DNA from: Niallia endozanthoxylica
GTDB taxonomy: Bacteria; Bacillota; Bacilli; Bacillales; Cytobacillaceae
DNA: 64,000 nucleotides
Direction of reading: 5' to 3'
Assembly (NCBI RefSeq): GCF_008710145.1
Contig: NZ_VYKL01000019.1
Location: 62,001-126,000 of the forward strand
Shown here: positions 46,012-53,185 of the stretch, piece after piece
Layout: each line of letters begins with the position of its first letter
How positions within the stretch are numbered: the first letter of the stretch is position 1
Notes under the pieces: model-generated
Seen by the model: the letters and a program-made list of their open reading frames with translations, nothing else
Databases searched by the model: none
Told to the model about the DNA's origin: nothing
Program-made: the position numbers and the translations under genes

Positions 46012-46602
46012 ATGAGTCAAGCATTCGCTAAATGGTATGATTTCTTCATGTATCCATTGGAGCAAGGAAAATTCAAAAATATCCGAACAAAGTTACTACA
46101 GAAATCATATGGAAAGGTAATTGAAATTGGTTCTGGGTCAGGGGTTAATTTCCCTTTATACGAAAAGGTAGAAAGTGTAACAGCTATTGAACCTAGCCCA
46201 TATATGATTGAACGTTCGAAAAAGAATATGTATGACGCTTCTGTTCCTATTGAAATCATTCAATCAAGTGCCGAAAAATTGCCATATAATGATGATACCT
46301 TTGATACCGTTGTTGCCACCTTAGTCTTTTGTACTATACCCGATACACAAAGAGCGATAAAGGAAATTAAAAGAATTTGCAAACCTAATGGGAAAATTCT
46401 TTTATTTGAACATGTTAGAATGGACAATCCGTTTTTAGCACGACTGCAGCAAAAATTAACCCCCTATTGGAGTAAAATTTGTGATGGCTGCCAATTAGAT
46501 CGAGAAACCGTTCATACATTTACAACGGACAGTTTTCATTTAGTAGAAATGAATCGGTACTACAATGGTCTGTTTGTTACGCTGGAGCTTGAGTTAAAAT
46601 AG
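46012..46602 (+). CDS. Class I SAM-dependent methyltransferase
   Basis: A 196-residue methyltransferase of the UbiE/ubiquinone-type Methyltransf_11 group. Motif I is VIEIGSGSGVNFPLY, the acidic end of strand 2 is AIEPSPYMIERSK, and ATLVFCTIPDTQRAIKEIKRI and GKILLFEHVR follow. The substrate is unknown. The ATG at 46012 follows GGAGTG and is preferred to the GTG at 46003. It lies ahead of rtp but has its own context, so a link to replication is not implied. Confidence 0.82.
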   Translation: MSQAFAKWYDFFMYPLEQGKFKNIRTKLLQKSYGKVIEIGSGSGVNFPLYEKVESVTAIEPSPYMIERSKKNMYDASVPIEIIQSSAEKLPYNDDTFDTVVATLVFCTIPDTQRAIKEIKRICKPNGKILLFEHVRMDNPFLARLQQKLTPYWSKICDGCQLDRETVHTFTTDSFHLVEMNRYYNGLFVTLELELK

Positions 46603-46768
46603 GAAAAGATATTTTGTAAACGACCATCTCATCCATATCGTAAGACTGTTTAGTAAATATGCTTTTAATTTCAAATTTTTTCAAGGAATGCTGCAAATTC
46701 ATATTCCAAACTAACACACTGTGCTATAATATAGTCAGAAAAGTAAAATAATGGATGGTGTATAAATA
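46603..46768 (+). promoter_or_regulatory. Upstream region of rtp, candidate Ter/IRR region
   Basis: In B. subtilis two Ter sites sit just upstream of rtp and overlap its promoter. Here a promoter-like TATAAT lies at 46725-46730. A stretch at 46644-46660 (GACTGTTTAGTAAATAT) matches the reverse complement of part of the B. subtilis Ter B-site at about 12 of 16 defined positions, as I recall that consensus. Loose inverted arms TTTAGTAAATATG and CATATTCCAAACTAA (to about 46712) recall the IRR. The match is suggestive only. Confidence 0.35.
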
Positions 46769-47137
46769 ATGGGCATCCGAAAAAGAGAAAGCACTGGATT
46801 TCTACTGAAGCAGAGGGCGTTCTTAAAGTTATACTTAATCACAAATATTGAAAATGGCAGATGGTATGGACTTCAGCTGTTAGATGAAATGCGAAAAGAA
46901 TTTCAACCTTTTGGCTTTGAACCGCAGCATTCAGAAATTTATCGGGCTTTACATGATTTATTAGAAGATGGTGTGCTGACAAGGGGAAAAATTAAAAAAG
47001 GCGATTCAAAGTACCAGGAGGTTGCCGTATATTCTATTAAAGACAAGGAAAAAGCAAAAACCTATAAAAAAATGGTTAAAGCTGATTTAGACCGTTCAGC
47101 TCAGTTGCTAAGAAAAGCACTTGAAGATAATTATTAA
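46769..47137 (+). CDS. rtp: Replication terminator protein
   Basis: The 122-residue winged-helix protein matches B. subtilis Rtp along its whole length from memory: RESTGFLLKQRAFLKLYLIT, WYGLQLLDEMR, PQHSEIYRALHDLLEDGVL and KALEDNY at the C terminus. Rtp dimers bind Ter sites and stop forks arriving from one side. PadR-type regulators share the fold, but the length, the STGFLLKQRAF start and the C-terminal dimer helix favour Rtp. It should be checked whether the organism also keeps Ter sites. Historically Rtp was described from the B. subtilis group. A very long perfect hairpin overlaps its stop. Confidence 0.88.
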   Translation: MGIRKRESTGFLLKQRAFLKLYLITNIENGRWYGLQLLDEMRKEFQPFGFEPQHSEIYRALHDLLEDGVLTRGKIKKGDSKYQEVAVYSIKDKEKAKTYKKMVKADLDRSAQLLRKALEDNY

Positions 47138-47191
47138 TAACTCATAATAAAAAGACATTCGTTCATGAATGTCTTTTTATTATGAGTTATT
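47136..47191. terminator. 25-pair perfect hairpin after rtp
   Basis: The first arm begins at the rtp stop codon: 47136-47160 pairs fully with 47167-47191 around a six-base loop, with A and T runs inside. It should end transcription in both directions. Confidence 0.93.
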
Positions 47192-47284
47192 GAAAGGTTT
47201 TCTCTATATTGTATTGTTAGTTTTTTTGCAGTAGGTGTAATGCTTAGTAGATTCAAATACCGTCAGCGAATTTTTTAATCTTTC

Positions 47285-47330
47285 TTGGTTAATCTGTCTA
47301 ATTTTGTCTATATTAAAATGGTAAAGACAA
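47285..47330 (+). promoter_or_regulatory. Putative niaP promoter and NiaR-like operator
   Basis: TTGGTT (47285-47290) and TATATT about 18 bases on are possible -35 and -10 elements. TGTCT half-sites at 47295-47299 and 47305-47309 and AGACA at 47325-47329 form TTGTCT...AGACAA around the start site. The NAD-responsive repressor NiaR binds TGTCT-containing palindromes upstream of niacin genes; the match here is partial. Confidence 0.4.
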
Positions 47331-47361
47331 ATGTCATGATAATCTGATGGAGGCTTCAACA

Positions 47362-48561
47362 ATGGCAGAAAAAACAATTTCTCAGAAAAAGCTGTTAGGG
47401 GTAGCAGGACTTGGATGGATGTTTGATGCAATGGATGTCGGAATGCTGTCATTTATTATTGCTGCTTTATCGGCTGACTGGGGGTTAACACCGGGACAAA
47501 TGGGCTGGATTGGCAGTGTGAATTCAATTGGAATGGCAGTTGGAGCTCTTCTTTTTGGTATATTGTCCGACCGAATCGGCCGGAAAAATATATTTATCAT
47601 TACACTTCTCATGTTTTCAATAGCTAGCGGGCTTTCAGCATTTACAACAACTCTTACCGTATTTCTTATTTTACGCTTCTTTGTCGGCATGGGTCTTGGC
47701 GGTGAATTGCCGGTTGCTTCAACGCTTGTTTCAGAAAGTGTACCAGCAAAGGATCGTGGACGTGTGATTGTTTTACTGGAAAGCTTTTGGGCATTTGGTT
47801 GGCTCCTCTCTGCACTTATCTCATACTTTGTCATTCCTTCTTATGGATGGGAAACTGCGCTTATTATCAGCGCGATTCCAGCACTCTATGCTTTATATTT
47901 ACGTATAAGATTACCCGATTCGCCGGCTTTTTCACCTAATAAGGTGAAAAAAAGAAGTGCCTGGCAAAATATTTCTGATGTGTGGTCAAAGGAATATGCC
48001 CGTTCTACCTTTGTATTATGGGTGCTGTGGTTTACAGTTGTTTTTTCCTATTATGGAATGTTCCTTTGGCTGCCAAGTGTTATGGTTATAAAGGGATTTA
48101 GCATGATTCAAAGCTTTGAATATGTATTGATCATGACTCTTGCACAGCTGCCTGGTTATTATTCAGCTGCCTGGCTGATTGAAAGAATGGGGCGTAAATT
48201 TGTCCTTGTTACATATTTATTAGGTACAGCAGCTTCGGCACTTGCCTTTGGTAACGCAGAGACAACTTCCATTTTAATGACTTCCGGTATTTTATTATCG
48301 TTCTTCAATCTCGGTGCCTGGGGTGCTCTATACGCCTACAGTCCTGAACAATATCCGGCTGTCATCCGCGGGACAGGGTCAGGTATGGCGGCAGCCGTTG
48401 GCAGAATTGGTGGAATTCTCGGTCCATTGCTCGTTGGCACATTGGTAAGTGCCGATTATTCCATCTCCTTCATCTTCACCATATTCTGTATCAGCATCAT
48501 CATTGGTGTTGTAGCAGTAGCCTTTTTTGGTAAAGAAACTCGTCAACTAGAACTGAATTAA
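47362..48561 (+). CDS. niaP: Niacin transporter, MFS family
   Basis: A 399-residue 12-helix MFS protein. ISQKKLLGVAGLGWMFDAMD, GSVNSIGMAVGALLFG and GRVIVLLESFWAFGWL align closely with B. subtilis NiaP (YceI), as do FSYYGMFLWLPSVM and LAQLPGYYSAAWLIERMGRK. It imports nicotinate for NAD salvage. I start at the ATG at 47362 because GGAGG lies eight bases before it; the ATG at 47347 overlaps that site. An operator-like upstream region fits NAD control. Other sugar-porter-like MFS functions are less likely. Confidence 0.9.
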   Translation: MAEKTISQKKLLGVAGLGWMFDAMDVGMLSFIIAALSADWGLTPGQMGWIGSVNSIGMAVGALLFGILSDRIGRKNIFIITLLMFSIASGLSAFTTTLTVFLILRFFVGMGLGGELPVASTLVSESVPAKDRGRVIVLLESFWAFGWLLSALISYFVIPSYGWETALIISAIPALYALYLRIRLPDSPAFSPNKVKKRSAWQNISDVWSKEYARSTFVLWVLWFTVVFSYYGMFLWLPSVMVIKGFSMIQSFEYVLIMTLAQLPGYYSAAWLIERMGRKFVLVTYLLGTAASALAFGNAETTSILMTSGILLSFFNLGAWGALYAYSPEQYPAVIRGTGSGMAAAVGRIGGILGPLLVGTLVSADYSISFIFTIFCISIIIGVVAVAFFGKETRQLELN

Positions 48562-48602
48562 AAAAATCGCTCAATAGATGCATCTATTGAGCGATTTTTT
48601 TA
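48561..48602 (+). terminator. Palindromic terminator after niaP
   Basis: Perfect 40-base palindrome (48561-48600) with AAAAAA and TTTTTT ends, starting at the niaP stop codon. It also lies close to the end of the convergent yozQ-like gene. Confidence 0.9.
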
Positions 48603-48610
48603 ATTACCGT

Positions 48611-48787
48611 TTATCCTTTATCTTGATTGGAAGGATCATGTGTCATCATATCTCCAACCATATAAGAATCACTTACTTGTTCATGAGTGTCTGCTAAACC
48701 TTTCGACTCTTGATTGTTTTTTTCATAATCACTTGAATCATAAATTTTGTTAACTGGTTTGAAGTTATTTTCTTTACCTTTATTCAT
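48611..48787 (-). CDS. yozQ: DUF4025 family protein (YozQ-like)
   Basis: A 58-residue hydrophilic protein, translated by hand. IYDSSDYEKNNQESKGLADTHEQVSDSYMVG (given in pieces: IYDSSDYEKN, KGLADTHEQVSDSYM) matches the DUF4025 family of Bacillus, to which YozQ belongs. AAAGGAGG precedes the ATG. The function is unknown. It is divergent from the mobile element beside it. Confidence 0.75.
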   Translation of the reverse strand: MNKGKENNFKPVNKIYDSSDYEKNNQESKGLADTHEQVSDSYMVGDMMTHDPSNQDKG

Positions 48788-49095
48788 AATATAATACCTC
48801 CTTTATTTCTCTAGTTTTCTTCAATTTAATAAAAACCATTCCTATGATTAGACAAAAGCATCTTAAAATCAAGATTATTATGACAAGAATCACTTTCTTC
48901 AGATTTTTTGTTTTCAACTGAATTGGGATTTAACTTTGTAAAATACGGACATTATACAAAGGGATTTGTTACAGAATTTAGTTCCGGAAAGCCCGCTCCT
49001 TTAGGTGTCGAGATGAATGGAATGCCTTTTGCATTGTCAAACAAACGTTCTTATTGTATGATAGACATATACATAAATGGAGAGGAGTGGTAAAT
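48788..49095 (+). other. Left part of the TnpB element and yozQ upstream DNA
   Basis: This stretch contains AGAATCACTTTC at 48886-48897, repeated near the right end, and a hairpin-like module around 48985-49010 (AGCCCGCTCCTTTAGG) that resembles the right-end hairpins of IS200/IS605 elements. A 61-codon ORF here is probably not a gene. It may include the remnant right end of a second element. Confidence 0.45.
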
Positions 49096-50643
49096 ATGGC
49101 AAAACGAAAACAAAAGAAACCTACGTTTATTTTAGAATGTAAGTTGATCACGGAGCCTTTCGTTCAAGACATCCTAAATAAGCGTTTTCGCATGGGCGAA
49201 AGACTCTACAACACCACTCTTTCCTACGCCTTAAAACAACTTCAATTCATGAAAGAATCCAAACGTTATCGAAAAACCCTACGCTTGTATCAAGAAGCAA
49301 AGAACCTGTTAGAACGAACGCAACCAAAAGAACCAATCAAATTCTACCAACAAGAAAAAGAAACGTATCGACAAGAATTAACGGCGATTCGTCTATCTTT
49401 CGGATTAAACGAGTATGGTCTTCACGACTACATCAAAAAACACCAACATAACTATAAGAAACACATCGACAGCCTGACCGCTCAAAAAATTGCCACGCAG
49501 GTTTGGCAGGCAATGGAGAAAGTCCTGTTTCATGGCAGTAAAGCTCATTTTAAAAAATACGGAACCCTGACTTCTCTCGAAGGAAAGAAAAACAGTTCAG
49601 GGATTCGCTTTCGTGACCATAAAGTTCTTTGGAATGGACTCGACATCCCTGTTAAGGTCCGTCACAATGATTTATTTGCCCAAGAATCTCTCGCTTCTCA
49701 TCGAGTGAAATACTGTCGGATCGTTCGCAAACGGATCCGTAGAAAACAAGCTTTCTACGTTCAACTTATTATGGATGGGATTCCTCCTGCTAAACGAATC
49801 AACGCAACAGGAGCTTTTCGTCATCCAGAATCCCCGAATGAACGGGGTGGCATCGATATTGGCACGTCAACGGTAGCGATTGCCTCTAAAAAAGAAGTAT
49901 GGATTCAGCCACTCGCACCGAAGGTTCCACTGTTAGAAGCCGAAAAAAGACGATGGCTTCGAAAATTGGATCGCAGTCGCAGAAGCGCCAATCCACAAAA
50001 CTATCATCCAGATGGAACCTTTCAAAAAGGAATCAAATTAACCTGGAATCGAAGTAAAAACTATTATAAAACTCTCTATCAACTCAAAGAAATTGCTCGC
50101 TTAAAAGCAGTCTATGTAAAAGAACAGCATTCAAAATTGGCAAACCGCATTCTTTCTTGTGGAAATGAGTGGTATGTAGAAACCATGAATTTTAAAGCGT
50201 TAGCGAAACGAGCCAAAGAAACCAAAATCAATTCAAAAACAGGAAAATTCCAACGCAAAAAACGATATGGCAAGAGCATTGGAAACTATGCCCCTGCCAA
50301 ACTGCTTAGAATCCTTAAACAAAAATTAAACCATCTCGACAAAGAGCTTTATGAAGTTCATACTCGAACCTTTAAGGCAAGTCAATACAATCATGTGACA
50401 GATACGTTTAAAAAGAAAAAACTCCATCAACGATGGGCTCCTATTAACGGACATCTTGTACAACGGGACTTATACAGTGCCTTTTTATTAATGAACAGCG
50501 AGGCTCATTTGGAACACACGAATAGACAATTATGTTTCGACACCTTTGATACCTTTTTGATTTTGCATGACAGGCATATGGAAGAATTAAAACAAAGCCA
50601 TCAGAACCTACCAGGCAGTATGGGAATCCAACAAATGAGCTAA
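49096..50643 (+). CDS. tnpB: TnpB-like RNA-guided nuclease (OrfB), zinc-ribbon-less form
   Basis: A 515-residue IS605 OrfB/TnpB protein. The RuvC-type active site is intact: Asp254 in GGIDIGTSTVA, Glu362 in WYVETMNFK and Asp458 in QRDLYSAF. The N-terminal part has the usual helical RNA/DNA-binding segments. The cysteines of the zinc ribbon expected between Glu and the last Asp are absent; that stretch reads FKASQYNHVTDTFKKKKLHQRW. The ATG at 49096 follows GGAGAGGAGTGG. The frame is complete, so the protein may be active. It most likely uses the RNA encoded just downstream. Confidence 0.85.
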   Translation: MAKRKQKKPTFILECKLITEPFVQDILNKRFRMGERLYNTTLSYALKQLQFMKESKRYRKTLRLYQEAKNLLERTQPKEPIKFYQQEKETYRQELTAIRLSFGLNEYGLHDYIKKHQHNYKKHIDSLTAQKIATQVWQAMEKVLFHGSKAHFKKYGTLTSLEGKKNSSGIRFRDHKVLWNGLDIPVKVRHNDLFAQESLASHRVKYCRIVRKRIRRKQAFYVQLIMDGIPPAKRINATGAFRHPESPNERGGIDIGTSTVAIASKKEVWIQPLAPKVPLLEAEKRRWLRKLDRSRRSANPQNYHPDGTFQKGIKLTWNRSKNYYKTLYQLKEIARLKAVYVKEQHSKLANRILSCGNEWYVETMNFKALAKRAKETKINSKTGKFQRKKRYGKSIGNYAPAKLLRILKQKLNHLDKELYEVHTRTFKASQYNHVTDTFKKKKLHQRWAPINGHLVQRDLYSAFLLMNSEAHLEHTNRQLCFDTFDTFLILHDRHMEELKQSHQNLPGSMGIQQMS

Positions 50644-50912
50644 GGACTCAATCCTTTGTAGGTGGAGCTACCCGCCTTCATTAAAGATGCTCGCTAACAC
50701 AACATCGGTTGTGTAGAGCATAAAGTCTCTTGGAGTAGAGGATCAATCGAAGAGGTTGTACGCAGACCACCGTTAGATCCATAACGGAAAGGAATCTCTC
50801 CTTTCCATTAGGTTCAACGATCTGCGGAGAGCTTCGTAACGCTTCTACCTGTCATCTTAGAATCACTTTCACGTACAAGAGAACCCCACTGCTTTAGTGG
50901 TGGGAGTAGTCA
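50644..50912 (+). ncRNA. Candidate right-end (omega/re) RNA of the TnpB element
   Basis: This GC-richer stretch has five hairpins. ACACAAC (50697-50703) pairs with GTTGTGT (50708-50714). CGCAGA (50761-50766) pairs with TCTGCG (50821-50826). CCGTTA (50770-50775) pairs with TAACGG (50782-50787). GGAAAGGA (50786-50793) pairs with TCCTTTCC (50799-50806). The terminal hairpin is CCCCACT (50884-50890) with AGTGGTGGG (50896-50904). A structured scaffold right after tnpB with a terminal hairpin at the element edge is how TnpB guide RNAs are arranged; the guide would be the flanking bases after about 50910. Confidence 0.6.
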
Positions 50913-50976
50913 GAATAATACTATCAATTCATTCATTTCCATGTATGGTAAAGAATAATCTAAAGGAGGTGAAAAG

Positions 50977-51741
50977 ATGTGTTTAATTTTATTTGCCTAT
51001 CATGTACATCCTACCTATAAACTAATTGTCGCGGCAAACAGAGACGAATTTTTTCAAAGACCTACTGCATCTGCTCATTATTGGAATGATAACCGAAAGA
51101 TTCTTGCTGGACGTGATTTAGAAAAGATGGGTACTTGGATGGGCGTCACGACAAAAGGGCGGTTCGCAGCATTAACTAATTATAGAGACCCGAGCGAGTT
51201 TTCATTGAAGAAACGATCTCGTGGGGAGTTAGTGGCAGACGCATTACAATTTAAGGGTGATGTTCATGCTTATATGAAACGATTAACTGCAAATAAAGAC
51301 TTGTACCCCGGATATAATTTGCTTGCTGGAGATGCCAATAACCTGTACTATTATTCAAATAAAAGCGACCATTTAAAAAGATTGACACCGGGAGTTTATG
51401 GTTTAAGCAATCATTTATTGGATACCGAATGGCCAAAGGTTCAAAAGGGAAAGGCAGGTTTGTCCTCTATTATAAAAATGAATGACTGTTGTATGGTTGA
51501 GGAGCTTTTTATGCTTCTGCAAAATTCAGACCCAGCCCCAGATCAGCTCTTGCCGAATACAGGTGTTACTCTAGAAATGGAAAGAATGCTTTCACCATTA
51601 TTTATTAAGAGTGATAATTATGGGACAAGAAGCTCTACCGTCATTAGAATATCGGATAATGAGATTCAATTTAATGAGAGAATTTTTACTGAGAATGAAA
51701 GGAAAGATCAGGCATTTTCGATTCAAATCACGGATGAATAA
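50977..51741 (+). CDS. NRDE (TANGO2) family protein
   Basis: A 254-residue protein of the NRDE/TANGO2 family. It begins MCLILFAYHVHPTYKLIVAANRDEF, with Cys2 and the ANRDEF motif that names the family, followed by KMGTWMGVTTKGRFAALTNYRDP (the stretches are split here). The N-terminal Cys suggests an Ntn-hydrolase-like fold. The function in bacteria is unclear. AAAGGAGGTG precedes the ATG. The SRPBCC gene follows after 45 bases and may be cotranscribed. Confidence 0.85.
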   Translation: MCLILFAYHVHPTYKLIVAANRDEFFQRPTASAHYWNDNRKILAGRDLEKMGTWMGVTTKGRFAALTNYRDPSEFSLKKRSRGELVADALQFKGDVHAYMKRLTANKDLYPGYNLLAGDANNLYYYSNKSDHLKRLTPGVYGLSNHLLDTEWPKVQKGKAGLSSIIKMNDCCMVEELFMLLQNSDPAPDQLLPNTGVTLEMERMLSPLFIKSDNYGTRSSTVIRISDNEIQFNERIFTENERKDQAFSIQITDE

Positions 51742-51786
51742 GATTTATTTACATAACAAGAATGGTAAGCTAGAGGAGGGGAAGAC

Positions 51787-52263
51787 TTGTTAGCTGTAAT
51801 TGAAAAAGTTAATAATGGATACCTTGCACAGTTTGAACGATACTATCATCATTCAATTGAAGAAGTATGGGCTTATTTAACCGAAAATGATTTATTGAAC
51901 AAATGGTTTTCAGAGTTGCATATTGAAGCGCTAAAAAAAGGCGGCCTTATTAAGTTTGATATGGGTGATGGTACATTTGAAGAAATGACGATTACAAACC
52001 TCGAACATCATGCGGTATTAGAATTTACTTGGGGGGAAGATATCGTTCGTTTTGAATTACAAAAAAAGGCTGATGGATGCCGGTTAATCTTAAAAGAAAA
52101 GTTACAAACCATTACAAACCACACACCTAAAGATCTTGCAGGATGGCATATTTGTTTAGATGTGATTCAAGCATTGCTTGACGGACAAACGATTGACAGC
52201 CGGGAAGAAGTATGGAAGTCATGGTATGAAAAATACGTTCAAGCAGTTGAAATCATGAAATAA
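51787..52263 (+). CDS. SRPBCC (AHSA1-type) domain protein
   Basis: A 158-residue START-like domain protein. YHHSIEEVWAYLTENDLLNKWF at the N terminus, GDGTFEEMTITNLEHHAVLEFTW (cut) and a long C-terminal helix with GWHICLDVIQALLDG form the family pattern. Such proteins often bind small hydrophobic ligands or act in stress responses; no specific ligand is evident. The TTG start at 51787 is preceded by GAGGAGGGG. Confidence 0.82.
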   Translation: MLAVIEKVNNGYLAQFERYYHHSIEEVWAYLTENDLLNKWFSELHIEALKKGGLIKFDMGDGTFEEMTITNLEHHAVLEFTWGEDIVRFELQKKADGCRLILKEKLQTITNHTPKDLAGWHICLDVIQALLDGQTIDSREEVWKSWYEKYVQAVEIMK

Positions 52264-52292
52264 AAACAGCGGACATGTTGTCCGCTGTTTTT
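52262..52292 (+). terminator. Terminator
   Basis: Fourteen-pair stem (52262-52275 with 52279-52292) with a CAGCGGAC core and T tail. Confidence 0.92.
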
Positions 52293-52321
52293 CGTTAGAT
52301 AAATTCAGGTGAATCCTCGTC

Positions 52322-53047
52322 TTATTCAGGAGAATCGTTTGAATTCAATTCAACTAATAGCTCTCCGATTTTCCTGTCGTGTATGACTTCATCTGCATAC
52401 CTATCAAAATCAGTTTTTTCCATATTAACAATGACCAATTTCGCTCCGTGTTCCTTTGCAATGAGTGGAAATTGATTGGCAGGCGTAACACTTAAGGAGG
52501 AGCCTAAGACAATAAACAAATCTGCTTTTACGGCCTCCTCATACGCCGTGTGAAATGCTTCTTCCGGAAGTGACTCTCCAAATAAAACAATTGACGGACG
52601 CAATACGCCTCCACAAGTGCAGTAATATTCCTGATGAATATATTCTTCACTGCTGTATTCTTTCCCGCATGACTGACAGTGCAGCTTTTGTAAAGTACCA
52701 TGTAATTCTGAAACATGTTTGCTGCCAGCTTGCTGATGAAAGCCATCCACGTTTTGCGTAATAATATGTTTAACCGTGCCTTTCTTTTCCCAATCCGCTA
52801 AAATAAAGTGTCCCTTGTGCGGTTTATATTCCTTTACGCCTAGGACTCTTTCACGGTAAAAAGAGATAAATTCTTGGACATTTTCATTCAATGCCCTTGT
52901 GCTGGCAATTTTGCTTGGATCCTTCTTATTCCACATTCCTTGCTTGGAAGAACGGAAATCCGGCAAACCGCTTTCTGTTGACATTCCAGCTCCAGTGAAA
53001 ATAACCGTATAATCGGATTCGCGTAACCATTTTTTTACCATCATCAT
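52322..53047 (-). CDS. cobB: NAD-dependent protein deacylase, sirtuin family
   Basis: A 241-residue sirtuin that removes acetyl groups from lysines using NAD+; in B. subtilis the counterpart is SrtN. GAGMSTESGLPDFRS, TQNVDGFHQQAGS and ELHGTL (catalytic His) are the core motifs. Four zinc cysteines are in CQSCG and YYCTCGG. The N-terminal ATG codons at 53047, 53044 and 53041 all follow AAGGAGC; I use the first. It is followed by a separate minus-strand gene that converges on nothing here, so it is monocistronic. Confidence 0.93.
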   Translation of the reverse strand: MMMVKKWLRESDYTVIFTGAGMSTESGLPDFRSSKQGMWNKKDPSKIASTRALNENVQEFISFYRERVLGVKEYKPHKGHFILADWEKKGTVKHIITQNVDGFHQQAGSKHVSELHGTLQKLHCQSCGKEYSSEEYIHQEYYCTCGGVLRPSIVLFGESLPEEAFHTAYEEAVKADLFIVLGSSLSVTPANQFPLIAKEHGAKLVIVNMEKTDFDRYADEVIHDRKIGELLVELNSNDSPE

Positions 53048-53143
53048 TTTTAGCTCCTTATAAATTTCTTAATTTTATTCTATGATAACCCACTAAGATT
53101 CACAATTAATACAGTAGTTAAGATATCAATGTCTTTAGATAGC

Positions 53144-53181
53144 AAAAAGGCAGCATACAAGATATAAGCGGCTGCCTTTTT
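53144..53181 (-). terminator. Terminator of the AbrB-type permease
   Basis: Eleven-pair stem (53144-53154 with 53171-53181) with GGCAGC core; T-rich on the minus strand and 5 bases after the stop. Confidence 0.88.
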
Positions 53182-53185
53182 CCCA

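Larger units (their letters stand above)
48886..50912 (+). mobile_element. TnpB-only IS200/IS605-type element
   Basis: One tnpB gene without tnpA is flanked on the right by a structured 3' region ending in a CCCCACT...AGTGGTGGG hairpin, typical of IS605-family right ends. The left limit is uncertain; AGAATCACTTTC occurs at both sides (48886-48897 and 50859-50870). It sits between the divergent yozQ and NRDE genes and does not disrupt either. No TnpA means it moved, if at all, in trans. Confidence 0.6.

Noticed and set aside
48908..49093. 61-codon ORF ahead of tnpB
   Set aside because: It overlaps a hairpin-like end and has no family features; it is probably part of the element end.
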